This document shows, piece by piece, positions 53,455 through 63,114 of a DNA stretch of 64,000 nucleotides; positions within the stretch are counted from its first letter, which is position 1, and each line of letters starts with the position of its first letter. This DNA is from Odontocerum albicorne (taxonomy: Eukaryota; Arthropoda; Insecta; Trichoptera; Odontoceridae): the NCBI GenBank assembly GCA_949825065.1, contig OX463849.1, forward strand, positions 34,429,199 to 34,493,198, read 5' to 3'. Below the pieces are notes generated by a model. That model was not told the DNA's origin. It saw only the letters and a program-made list of their open reading frames with translations, and made no database searches. Made by a program: the position numbers and the translations under genes.

Positions 53455-54175
53455 TTAACTTTAGTAGAACTGGTAACGTTCCTTTCTCCACATATGTTCT
53501 TCAGATTATCAAAATTGATAGTGTTATAGCACTTTCCCTTTTTATTCCCGTTTCATATTTACCATTACTAGACATCAAAGGGTAATATATTTGACTGCCC
53601 ACAACCTCACAACTACCATTGTGTGCACTCTTCACTTTATTGTTGTTTTGGTAGTCAATCAGTGGTTTTTGTATAATCACTGTTAATTTTAAGTCAAATA
53701 TCGCTTTTGCCTCTTTTTACAATATTACGGCAAAGATTTCTTCCATACCATTTGGCTTATTCGCTAAAATGGTTCGAGCTCTATCGTCTACGTATTGAAT
53801 GTTTAAAATTCGCTGCTCACTATGTCAATATTATAATGCTCCAACTTACAGCAGTTAGCAGTGCGATTTTCAACATGTATGCTTTATAAATATGACTTCA
53901 AGATAACTTACTTCGGAGGATCGAATAATTCTCCAAACAGAAGTCGGTTATAATAAGATATGTAAACGTAGTGCAGTCAGCTATTATTAGCTATATTAGC
54001 CACTATTAAATGGCAATATATGATTTACCATAATACCTCGTAGGCTGTGCAGATGAAGTAATTCCTTGAGTTACAGGGCCGTTTAAAGAGTCTTTTATGT
54101 ACAATACTTTGGATGTTTGCATTTACATAACGTATTAAAAATGTTTTTATCAAAAATACTACCAAGCAATCATTC
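53455..54175. other. no gene recognised
   Basis: AT-rich, without motif-bearing frames. Confidence 0.35.
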
Positions 54176-54178
54176 ATT

Positions 54179-54342
54179 CATCTCCATGTCCGGACCATCA
54201 GTTACTATCAATCATTAATTCATCTCCATGTCCGGACCATCAGTTATTATCAATCATTCATTCATCTCCATGTCCAGACCATCAGTTACTATCAATCATT
54301 CATCCATCTCCATGTCCGGACCATCAGTTACTATCAATTATC
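54179..54342. repeat. 42-bp minisatellite, 4 copies
   Basis: Units CATCTCCATGTCCGGACCAT at 54179, 54221, 54263 and 54305. Each contains the 6-bp palindrome TCCGGA, except copy 3 (TCCAGA). The open + frame through it is a by-product. Confidence 0.9.
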
Positions 54343-54344
54343 CC

Positions 54345-54920
54345 ATCTTACCAGTAGGCGGCAATATAGATCATCCTTTCATTCGCATCAATCAGGTCCT
54401 GACCGGACCATGAAGTCCCGATAATCCGAAGGTTAGTATGTGTTGCGAGTCCTGATAACTCCTAAACCAAATTCAGTGCTACTTTTTTTCAAGAAATCTT
54501 ATTCTGCTTGTTTGCCTTGTATTTAGTTACCTCTAATCGGAGTTAATTTAGGAACATCCAAGTAAGACAAGGCAGTTGATTCCCTAGTACTATCTTTTTC
54601 GAGAACTCTATCTAGTCGTCAGGTTTTTCTTTCTTTCGTCGTACATGGCAATACATCAAGAAAGTGAACCACTTGCTATTATTAAAAACTGTCCTTATAA
54701 AAAAACGGGATCACTCTGCTTGAAAAGAGCCATTACACCTTGTAGTGTGAGACATTACACCTTGTACACATGAGAAATTACACCTTGTAGCATGCTGTTT
54801 CCAAACATAATTAATGTTATGAACGTTTATAATTCTACCTGTTAATCTTGTCGAGTAGCTATGCCCTGTATCAATATATCTTTTTAAATATTAATAAATA
54901 TATCTCGGTAAACAAAGTCG
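54345..54920. other. reverse repeat H scrap, otherwise nothing
   Basis: At 54590-54625 the minus strand matches repeat H. A triple CATTACACCTTGTA-like motif lies at 54728-54790. No gene. Confidence 0.4.
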
Positions 54921-54924
54921 AAGA

Positions 54925-55440
54925 CAATACTTTATCCCGGCTAAGCTGATAGAATATGGGATTAAGTGATTAGGGATGAATGTGAACTTGAAGCTGGTGT
55001 GTTGAGTAAGATGAAGAAAATCACGCTTAGATGGTTTGGACATGTAGAAAGAATGTATAAAGAATGACTAAGAAAACAAATATGAATGGGAAACGTGGTA
55101 GAGGAAGACCAAAGAAAGTATGGTTAGATAAATTGATTGATATTTTGAAAGAGCAAAATGTAGAAAATCAGGGAAATCGTACATATATGCGAAAGTAAAA
55201 GGGTACAGAAGAGGCGAAAGATGTGTGTGTCATGTTAAGAAAGTCTCTAAGAGCTATATCTTCTCTGCTTATCCCAGCAGGATATTAAGGTGATGGTATG
55301 TATTTATGTTATTAACAGGTCAGAGACAAATAAGGAATTGTATGAGAAGGTGTATACGTATGTGAAAGAGGCTTAGAATGTGTGTCGAAATAACATAGGA
55401 AAGTTGCATCTCTGCCTTCACTGACAGGGAAATTGCATGA
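54925..55440 (+). pseudogene. LINE-C ORF2 C-terminus and 3' end
   Basis: + strand: LIEYGIK-LGMNVNLKLV, SKMKKITLRWFGHVERMYKE, then GKRGRGRPKKVWLDKLIDIL, and 'aagtctctaagagctatatct' leading to a YPSR-like end near 55290. A second overlapping 3' end follows at 55310-55440. Stops at several points. A clean, non-amplified version of the region that forms the 84-bp array. Confidence 0.65.
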
Positions 55441-55441
55441 T

Positions 55442-55829
55442 GAATGCAACATATTATATTATGATATGTTATTTGTTGTTATTGTTAATCTGAAGTTTGA
55501 TAAACTTGAAATATTATGTAGTGAGGGCATAACAGAATGAATGCAACATATTATATTATGATATGTTAATTGTTGTTATTGTTAATCTGAAGTTTGATAA
55601 ACTTGAAATTTTATGTAGTGTGGGTATAAAAGAATGAATGCAACATATTATATTCTGATATGTTAATTGTTGTTATTGTTAATCTGAAGTTTGATAAACT
55701 TGAAATATTATGTAGTGAGGGCATAAAAGAATGAATGCAACATATTATATTATGATATGTTAATTGTTGTTATTGTTAATCTGAAGTTTGATAAACTTGA
55801 AATTTTATGTAGTGTGCGTATAAAAGAAT
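55442..55829. repeat. 97-bp tandem array, 4 copies
   Basis: Units start GAATGCAACATATTATATTA at 55442, 55539, 55636 and 55733. Copies 1 and 3, and 2 and 4, share small differences near the junction (GTGAGGGCATAA against GTGTGGGTATAA), hinting at a 194-bp higher-order unit. It begins directly after a LINE-C 3' end. Confidence 0.9.
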
Positions 55830-55844
55830 AAAGTGTTTTGCGAA

Positions 55845-56505
55845 AAATTACACATTGTCAACAATGCGGCTACGAATATTGCCATCAGGCAGAAATAATA
55901 AACAGCACCTAAAAAATATTTCCTGGGCGCACTGCATGAGTTGCATATAAAATTGCAACAGCCCTGTTATGTCAACTGGAAGTTGTGAAGTTGGAAAATA
56001 AGTACGGGTTTTTTGATTGCGATTTGTATAGTGTAATAATAATAAAGTGAGATTTCGCAAGGCACGGTGCCGATTTGCAACATAAATAATTTTCAATGTA
56101 AAGTGTGCAATTTAATATTTACTTTACAACACTCGGAATTAACAAGGATTTGATGAAATAAACTTCATAATGAACGATTTATATTTCGCTCAAGTAGAAT
56201 AACAGCTTTGATATATATTAATTTGATGTTGGTAAAATAGTCTGTGATCTAAACACAACAGATTACCTTTTTTTTTTAAATAGGCAATCCACCCAAACTA
56301 AGATGATTTGTGCCACCAAATTAAAGACATTATGCAATTATATGAGTCAATATAATAAAATCAATTAAAAAAATGACAATTCTAGATAATTCAAAGTTTC
56401 AACTGATCAAGCTTCAAAAATTCAACAATCGAACTATAAATGGAAAAGTTCCTCGAAGAAAGAAGAAACGCATCATTCATTGGATGCGGCAAAGATATGA
56501 ATTTT
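55845..56505. other. no gene recognised
   Basis: The 82-codon minus frame at 55848-56096 has no recognisable domain. Confidence 0.35.
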
Positions 56506-56509
56506 AGTA

Positions 56510-56748
56510 AATCAAATCTATCTCGAAAAAAGGCAACTGAAAAATACATGGTCTATAGTTTTATCATCCAGCACACACTCGCAGACAGGATTTTCCCCAA
56601 TACCCATTCTGTAAAGGTGACTAGCCACCACGCAGTAACCCGTCCGCAAACGACAAATGACAGACACTTCCATCTTATTTATTCTTATAATATTAAACCA
56701 TGGTTTCCAAGGGATAGATTGTTGGATTAATTTATACCAAGAGCTCAC
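56510..56748 (-). pseudogene. LINE ORF2 C-terminal zinc-knuckle fragment
   Basis: The minus frame reads PWFNIIRINKMEVSVICRLR, then TGYCVVASHLYRMGIGENPV, CECVLDDKTIDHVFFSC: the RLRTGY--L-R-GI...CxC....TIDHVFF.C signature of the RNase-H-to-zf-RVT tail in R1/I/Jockey-type ORF2 proteins. A different family from the finger at 35466. Confidence 0.7.
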
Positions 56749-56857
56749 ATATTATCTTAATTTCTTTATATAATATAACGGATTGTAACTGAATTTTTTT
56801 AAATTCATTATTATTGAAGTTTTAGTCCATTAGGTCTAAAGGTATACTCATAAATTT

Positions 56858-57165
56858 TTATTATATTAGACCTCCCAAAAAAATTTATCTTTAAGTGGCT
56901 CCTATAGTTGTACATGCCACTCACATCTCTAACACTAAGAAGTAGACTAGTCAATGCCACAAGACCTGCAAGTTCTATCATAATACCCTACCTTATTAGA
57001 TTGATTCGGAACAATAATTTATTAGAGAGACACAACATAAATGTCTAAGCTCTATTCCTTTTCGACAGAACAAGTCTAGATAACATAGATTCGAAACATA
57101 CAATGGACACATCTCATTAAGGGACTTGAATACAAAGAGACAAAATTTGAAATCAAACTTAACGT
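56858..57165 (-). mobile_element. LINE-B fragment
   Basis: The minus strand matches the 6062 copy over the 3' 300 bp: SLNEMCPLYVSNL, YYDRTCR, SLVFLVLEM, and the 'tttttttgggaggtct' end. Frame-broken. Confidence 0.6.
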
Positions 57166-57519
57166 AATACCGAATTCAATAAAGGCAAAATGATAAAAAA
57201 AAAACAGGCAGTGGATCGTAACGTAGTTCTTATTACGACAGGAGTTTAAGTGCTTGAGCTTGCAGGAGAGATGATTTGTAGCAACGATTTGTATGAACTT
57301 TTGAGTGTGGTATGTTTTTTGTGATATGTGTGGGACATTGTAGAATGGACTTTTTGGTCTATGTAGAATGATGGAATATGCAGGGTTTGTCTTGCATGAT
57401 ACATACATGCAATTGAGTCTCACGGTTTATCAAGTTGATTAGAGTTTTCAATGGGGTATTGTATAATCAACACTCGGAAATAAAAACGCCAACTTATTTT
57501 TAAATGTTATATGTTATGT

Positions 57520-57645
57520 TCTCAGTGACATTTAGGTAAAAGCCTAGTTTACTGGGGACACGACAAATGAAAAGCAACAAACCATGATTTATATAAATTG
57601 GGTATCCACTTTGAATTGCCTGTTGTTTTTTGAAAAAACGATGTG
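57520..57645 (-). repeat. dispersed repeat F, copy 3
   Basis: In reverse orientation: AAAGCCTAGTTTACTGGGGA, CACGACAAATGAAAAGCAAC, and the CCTGTTGTT end. Confidence 0.6.
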
Positions 57646-57709
57646 TTTTTTTATCCTTAGTAAATAAACCTAAATACTAATAATGATTGGAAGACTTCAA
57701 ATGTTAGAG

Positions 57710-57890
57710 CCTCACCTTCCAAAACGCATCCTGAACAGTAAGCCTGAAGGACAACAAAATGAAAGAAGGAGATTTAGATGAGAGGACAATGTATCCAGAT
57801 ACAATGACAATTGTAAACTGGCGAGAAATTGATCAGAACCGACAATGGTGGAGGCTAAGATTCAGACTGGATTGTAGCACTAAAAATAAT
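57710..57890 (+). mobile_element. LINE RT C-terminal scrap
   Basis: + strand: LPKRILNSKPEGQQNERRRF, EDNVSRYNDNCKLARN-IGSE-like, and PTMVEAKIQTGL. It resembles the extreme C-terminal 'RxPK--L-GKPEGKR--GRP--RW-DDV...W-A-DR--WR...A-T--GL' tail of other insect LINE proteins. About 60 codons, disrupted. Confidence 0.5.
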
Positions 57891-58259
57891 GATGATGATA
57901 ACTTATTGAAGTAAGTGCTTCACCCATATGACTTAGTAATTTGTTGAACCAATTGAAGATAATTATATGTAGGTAGTTATTTCCACCAAGTCGTATGACA
58001 AGTTATATTGATCCTTCGCAGAATGTGAGGCGAGTAACAGTTAGCAGAGATATAACACAAGCCCAGACCACGTAGAGACATGGAGGAAACAGAAGTAACA
58101 CCGATTTCTTGAGATTATGGTGGGTAATTGGTCCCTGAATAACTACATTTATAATGATGACGGTTGTTCTGACCGACACGACACTGAGTAAATTATACTA
58201 TTCAAAATTGGTAGTTAAAGAAATTTATTTATAATAGTGTCAAAAGACCTTTATTTAGC

Positions 58260-58600
58260 AAACATTAAAAAAATGTTCATCTTCGTTTTCATCACGTATG
58301 GTACTCAATACAGAGCATCGTAGTCCTTTGCTTTGTATCCAACTTGGCGAACTACTCGTACATGCCTCTAAGTATCCTTCTCGGTCCTGGGCCATTGTAT
58401 GCAGGTCGCTTGTAGAAGACCCTGTTAACTGCTTTATTTGATCCATCCATTTCATAGGACACCTTCCTCATTCGCCTGCCCTCAACTCTCCCCGCGATCA
58501 TCAGTTTCTCCAGACTTTCGTATTTTTGGCTAGGAATATACCCAAAGCACATTTTGATTAATTTGATCATATTGTTGAAAGTATTTCAGTTATCTGTAGT
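58260..58600 (-). pseudogene. LINE-A-like C-terminal tail
   Basis: Minus frames: MCFGYIPSQKYESLEKLMIA, GRVEGRRMRKVSYEMDGSNK; then in the next frame MKWMDQIKQLTGSS, LHTMAQDREGYLEACTSSS. Together they give SLEKLxIxGRVEGRR...KWMDQI...AxDREx, matching 18955-19215. Contains TACTCGTA at 58353. Confidence 0.65.
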
Positions 58601-58609
58601 TTTAGATGA

Positions 58610-59078
58610 TAAAAATATTGGTGCGGTCCACGGAATACGGAGCATCCGTCTCCAGCATCACATCTCGAAGACATCTATTATGTTTCTTTTCTTTCCCTCT
58701 CATCGTCCATGTTTCCACTCCATACAGTGCTATGATTTTGCCATTACAATTCATCTTCGAATCTCTGCTTCACATCCTCCATTCCCTAAAATAAGAGCAC
58801 TTTGGTAACCAAACTAGTTGATCTCTTTGTAATCTCTTAGCGAGTCACTTTTTATAAGAGTCTCGAATCGTTCAACCATAGTGACTTTTTTACTATTGAA
58901 AAATAATAAGGGAAATTACAAAAATATATATTTTACTTCAGAATATTTCTGAAGACTGGAATCTTTTATTATATCAAACACATTTATCTTTGTTTAATAT
59001 GTTTTAGTACCATTTTGAGAGTTTTAAATTAATACTCGGATCTTAAGATCTATTCAGCGATCTGGATGTATTCTTTGA
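58610..59078. other. possible LINE continuation, otherwise nothing
   Basis: 58640-58790 on the minus strand ('cactgtatggagtggaaacatggacgatgagagg', reading YGVETWTMR) is probably the upstream YGxETW part of the same LINE. The rest is AT-rich. Confidence 0.45.
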
Positions 59079-59080
59079 TT

Positions 59081-59285
59081 TTGTAATTTAATTTATCAAA
59101 CACTGTTTATTCCACTTTTTGTAACGGTATAACCCTACCGGTTTCAAGGCTTTCATCACATCATCAGGGGAGCACAAATAAGTCTTGTTTGTACTCCCCT
59201 GATGATGAGGTGAAAGCCTTGAAACCGGTAGGGTTATACCGTTACAAAAAGTGGAATAAACAGTGTTTGATAAAACAAATTACAA
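59081..59285. repeat. 205-bp near-perfect palindrome (repeat E head-to-head)
   Basis: Two roughly 102-bp arms meet at a single central base (59183). The sequence CTTTCATCACATCATCAGGG in the left arm is mirrored by CCCTGATGATGAGGTGAAAG in the right arm, with only scattered mismatches. Each arm is a copy of repeat E (51346). The right arm continues in repeat E sequence to about 59335. Confidence 0.9.
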
Positions 59286-59344
59286 TGTCTTTCAGCCTCC
59301 ACAATATTAATGCCTTAACTATAAATAATATATTCTTTGATTGT

Positions 59345-60045
59345 TAAAGTTTGGATGGATTGGAAGTTTAATATATTTTTACTCACTACGCAATAAAAAA
59401 TATACTGCATTCAATAGAAAATGTTTTTTTAAAGGCACTCTACCTAAATAGCATCGGGATAGGAGGTAGAAACTTGTGGTGAGGAGAAGTAATTTTAATA
59501 AAATATTTGGAATATTTAACAATAAATTATTTTATCATTCCAATAATTACATTAATCCAATATGTACGTGTTTCTACCTCCTAACCCGAGGCTCTCTTCA
59601 GACGGAATGATTCCGATTTGTTATACTCCATAACGTTAAAACCAAAACATTGATAATTTTAATAAAGTTAAAAATTTACTCTTTCAAGTAATAAAAGATT
59701 ATGTAACACTGAGTTGGAACCTAGACTTCAAAACAATCAACTTAACTCATTTTATATTTGAAAAAAAAAAAAACAAATTGTTTGTCTCGTCTTGTTCGTA
59801 CAATTGTGCAAAGATGTCATTTATAACAAAATAAAAAAATATCCTGGACTGTCAGAAATGGTGAAAAATCAGTAGGAGGAGCATTCATAATGATGATTGA
59901 TGATCTCTGAGACGAGATTGAATGGCTCGGTGGCTGCGCCAGGAGACAGCATGTAGATAGAGTCGATGATTGCGTAAGACTTCGTCATGGTACCTAGGAC
60001 GTGGTACATGGTACGTGAATTGAAACTACTACCGGTTTTCAGCAG
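59345..60045. other. no gene recognised
   Basis: The pair TAGGAGGTAGAAACTTGT (59461) and GTTTCTACCTCCTAAC (59570) forms an inverted repeat of about 14 bp with a roughly 90-nt interior. No gene. Confidence 0.4.
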
Positions 60046-60049
60046 GGCA

Positions 60050-60715
60050 CGCGTTCGACCAGAGCAGTATGCATGCGAGTACCTAATATTCCGCCTCCAA
60101 CACAGAAATAAACTAATCGGCAAGAACCTTTACCAAAAATAATTAATTGTCCGAAAAGTTATTTCATATGTATGCGAGTGCCTAATATTTCGCCTCCAAC
60201 ACAAACACAAACTTACCGGCAATAATATTTTCACAAAAATACTTGATTGTCCGGAAAGTAATTTAATGTGTGTGCGAGTACCTAATATTCCACCTACAAC
60301 ACAGACACAAACTTACCGGCAAGAATCTTTTCATAAAAATACTTGATTGTCCGGAAAGTAATTTAATATGTCTGCGAGTACCTAATATTCCACCTACAAC
60401 ACAGACACAAACTTACCGGCAAGAATCTTTTCACAAAAATACTTGATTGTCCGGAAAGTAATTTAATATGTGTGCGAGTACCTAATATAGTATCCACCTA
60501 TAGTACAACACAGACACAAACTTACCGGCAAGAATCTTTTCATAAAAATACTTGATTGTCCGGAAAGTAATTTAATATGTGTGCGAGTACCTAATATTCC
60601 ACCTACAACACAGACACAAACTTACCGGCAAGAATCTTTTCACAAAAACACTTGGTAGTCCGGAAAGTAATGACATGTCCATGGAAGTACCTAATATTCT
60701 GCCTCCTTTGCTGTA
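60050..60715. repeat. 100-bp tandem array, about 6.5 copies
   Basis: Units start near TGCGAGTACCTAATATTCC at 60074, 60173, 60273, 60373, 60473 and 60582, with a partial one near 60680. The fifth unit is longer by 9 bp (a small local duplication). First and last copies are the most diverged, the usual pattern in arrays homogenised from the centre. Confidence 0.9.
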
Positions 60716-60719
60716 GTGA

Positions 60720-61120
60720 AAATATGTAACGCATCGAAGAAAAAAAAACATTTGATTGACTAGTAACATACGTAGGATTTTTTCATAATTTTGTAAAACA
60801 TTTTTGATAATATTCAAAAACTCACTTAGAAATAAAAAAAATACGAGATTTTAGACGCTCCTTGGAAGAATAGCTTACTTACCCTGCACACAAATCAACT
60901 AAAAAGAGGTGGTCCAGTACACAGCATCAAAGAACGTGTTTGTAACGTGCTGCGAGCAAACCAATTCACTAACCCTTTTTCTGATCCGTTGCTCTTCTTT
61001 GTAATTGGGTTTTGCCTTACTCATACACGTAAGAGTAGCTTTTATATTCATTTCATGAATTTTGAAAATATAATTAACATTATTTTTTTTAAATAAACAA
61101 ATATTTTTTTAAATACATTT
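60720..61120. other. no gene recognised
   Basis: AT-rich flank of the 100-bp array. Confidence 0.35.
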
Positions 61121-61124
61121 TTAA

Positions 61125-61910
61125 GTTCATACCATCACACTGTTTCCCTATCTCTATCGGGTTTGGCAGAGAGGGAGAACTCCAGACTTTCCTATTGTGA
61201 CACATGTAGTTCTCCTATTTTTTTTATCCACTTTGCACGGATTTCTCCTGTTACATAAAGAGCCTCTTCTACCTTCATACACCTTCTCATCGTCGTTGCT
61301 GGGCCTCGTAGTCGAAGATCCGCTCACCATTCCAGCGTCAATTTAATTGGAAACCGAAGCTGTGCCGTCGAGTTTTCTTCACTTTTTTCTTTTTTTTTCT
61401 CCTTATTAAGTGAATAAGCAATTGCATACCAACAAATTACCTGTGTACTAGATCCAATGGTGCGCCTGAAGTAAGACGAGCAGAGCACACCAACATGTTT
61501 TCTTTCCTTTATTATATGGGGGTATACGAATAAATATTACCCAAATCAGAGGTATTCTTATAAGAAATTATTATTCGGGGTATACCCCCGAATACTAGAT
61601 GGAAAAATTGCCTATGTCATTCGAGGGAAGAAGCACAGTATGGGATTCAAACCGCACAGACGTTCACTGCGTTACCATGCACATGCAGATACCTTCTCAC
61701 ACAGTTTCTATGAGTTCTCTGGCTTACTACATTTCCTTTCAAAATATCAAAAACTTGATCCAACCATAATTTGTGTACTCTTCCTCTACCAAGTCTTTAA
61801 TTCACATTTACACTGTATATATCTATTGTCAGTCTTTTTTAATTTATCGTCTCACGATAAACGAACAAAGACTAACAAAACTAGACTTACAAAATCATCT
61901 CAGATTGTTC
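61125..61910 (-). mobile_element. LINE-C copy, interrupted
   Basis: Minus strand: 61910-61655 carries the MRWF/RLL region to LVEEEYTNYGWIKFLIF, and 61215-61125 carries the 3' end (GACAATAGGAAAGTCTGGAG, GATAGGGAAACAGTGTGATG). Between them, 61216-61640 is unrelated and includes TCCACTTTGCACGGATTTCT, shared with 12760-12785. Either a nested insertion or two separate scraps. Confidence 0.5.
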
Positions 61911-61914
61911 TTTA

Positions 61915-62415
61915 AGTATGTTTTTATATACTTAATACCAATTTTCTTTGGATAGTCATAATCGTTTATGAAATGACTAATATAATTATAATTTTTTTTT
62001 TATCATAGACACATAACATATTCACATATGAATGTCGTGTGAAGTGTTATAAGAACAGCAATAGACAATAGAGTGAATGATGGGTTATTCAATTTATCTA
62101 TCAGACCGGAATGTTTCCAAAGAAGGAAAGCAAACCGCTTATAATGTGATTTTGGTTTCAACATTAAACATTCAACATTCTTCTTCCCAGTGTCATATCA
62201 GGTCCCCCCAACGTTGAATATCACTTGAGAGTAGACACCTTTGTCCCCAGCAGCCCGAAAAAAATCTCCAACGCCCCTTATGCCAGTTCAATCACGTGTA
62301 TTGCGGAGCCAGGAGATTTTCCTCCTGCCTTATGCGTACTTTTTATAATCGAAATACTCGTATATGCGGTATAAATTAAAGTTTTGTATCAAATGTAGGC
62401 CATTTTTTTTATTCT
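61915..62415. other. no gene recognised
   Basis: 62190-62220 contains CAGGTCCCCCCAACGTTGAA. I cannot place it. Confidence 0.35.
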
Positions 62416-62419
62416 TCCT

Positions 62420-62520
62420 GCTTGATGGTTAGCACCATGCCCTTGTTATTTAAACGTTTGTCTTTTAAGATAGGGGTTGCAGGTTTGATTCCCGCTGGGT
62501 CCCCGAGAAAACAAAAACAT
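62420..62520 (+). mobile_element. SINE-like tRNA head (family C)
   Basis: CTTGATGGTTAGCACCATGC is A-box-like. A B-box-like GGTTTGATTCCCGCTGGGTC follows (62481). A similar head lies at 63005-63085 (CCCTTGTTAGTAAAACATTT, GATTTGAATCC). Followed directly by repeat I (62525). Confidence 0.45.
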
Positions 62521-62524
62521 ACTG

Positions 62525-62640
62525 AACTGCTCCGATCGTCTCACTTCGATGTACCATCGGTTCTAGTACAGCGGTGTGACCGGTGAGTTTGCAGGTGTGC
62601 AACGGCTCACTCCTTGAAAAACCCAAAAACGTTGTGAATG
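62525..62640 (+). repeat. dispersed repeat I, copy 2
   Basis: ATCGTCTCACTTCGATGTAC, CGGTGAGTTTGCAGGTGTGC, AACGGCTCACT; matches 49665-49755. Because it follows a tRNA-like head here, head plus repeat I may together be one SINE family. Confidence 0.5.
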
Positions 62641-62999
62641 AAGATCGAAAAAAATGTATTACTGTACGATCCAAGAACACTTAGCAACCCCTCCCACTGA
62701 CACAGATAACCAGGTCTCAAGGATAATCTCGAATGAAAAGGGACAAATTCGTTTTTAGCATGAATTTTCTTAAAAAGTCCAGAATCTCTCCGAAATGGGC
62801 ATCGAAAAACTTTATTAAGTAGCTTTACTGAGAAATCTGCGCAGTATTTTATCTTTCCAAGAAGATGAAGGACAAAACACTCAGCATTATTAACTAAAAC
62901 AATGAAAGTTCCTGGAACACCATCACTGCGTTGTAAAAATTATAAAATAGTTTAAAAACAAAAAAAAATTGTTGTTTGAAACGAAAAATTTGGCCAATG

Positions 63000-63110
63000 A
63001 TAACCTTCATGCCCTTGTTAGTAAAACATTTGTCTTCCAGCCCGGGACTACAGATTTGAATCCTGTTGTTACCCATTTTTTTTAAAAAGGTTCCTGTATG
63101 GTCTTCTATT
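63000..63110 (+). mobile_element. SINE-like tRNA head, diverged
   Basis: ATGCCCTTGTTAGTAAAAC, TTCCAGCCCGGGACTACAGA, TTTGAATCCTGTTGTTACCC and an oligo-T run, the same order as SINE-A heads. The tail is short or absent. Confidence 0.4.
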
Positions 63111-63114
63111 AAGG

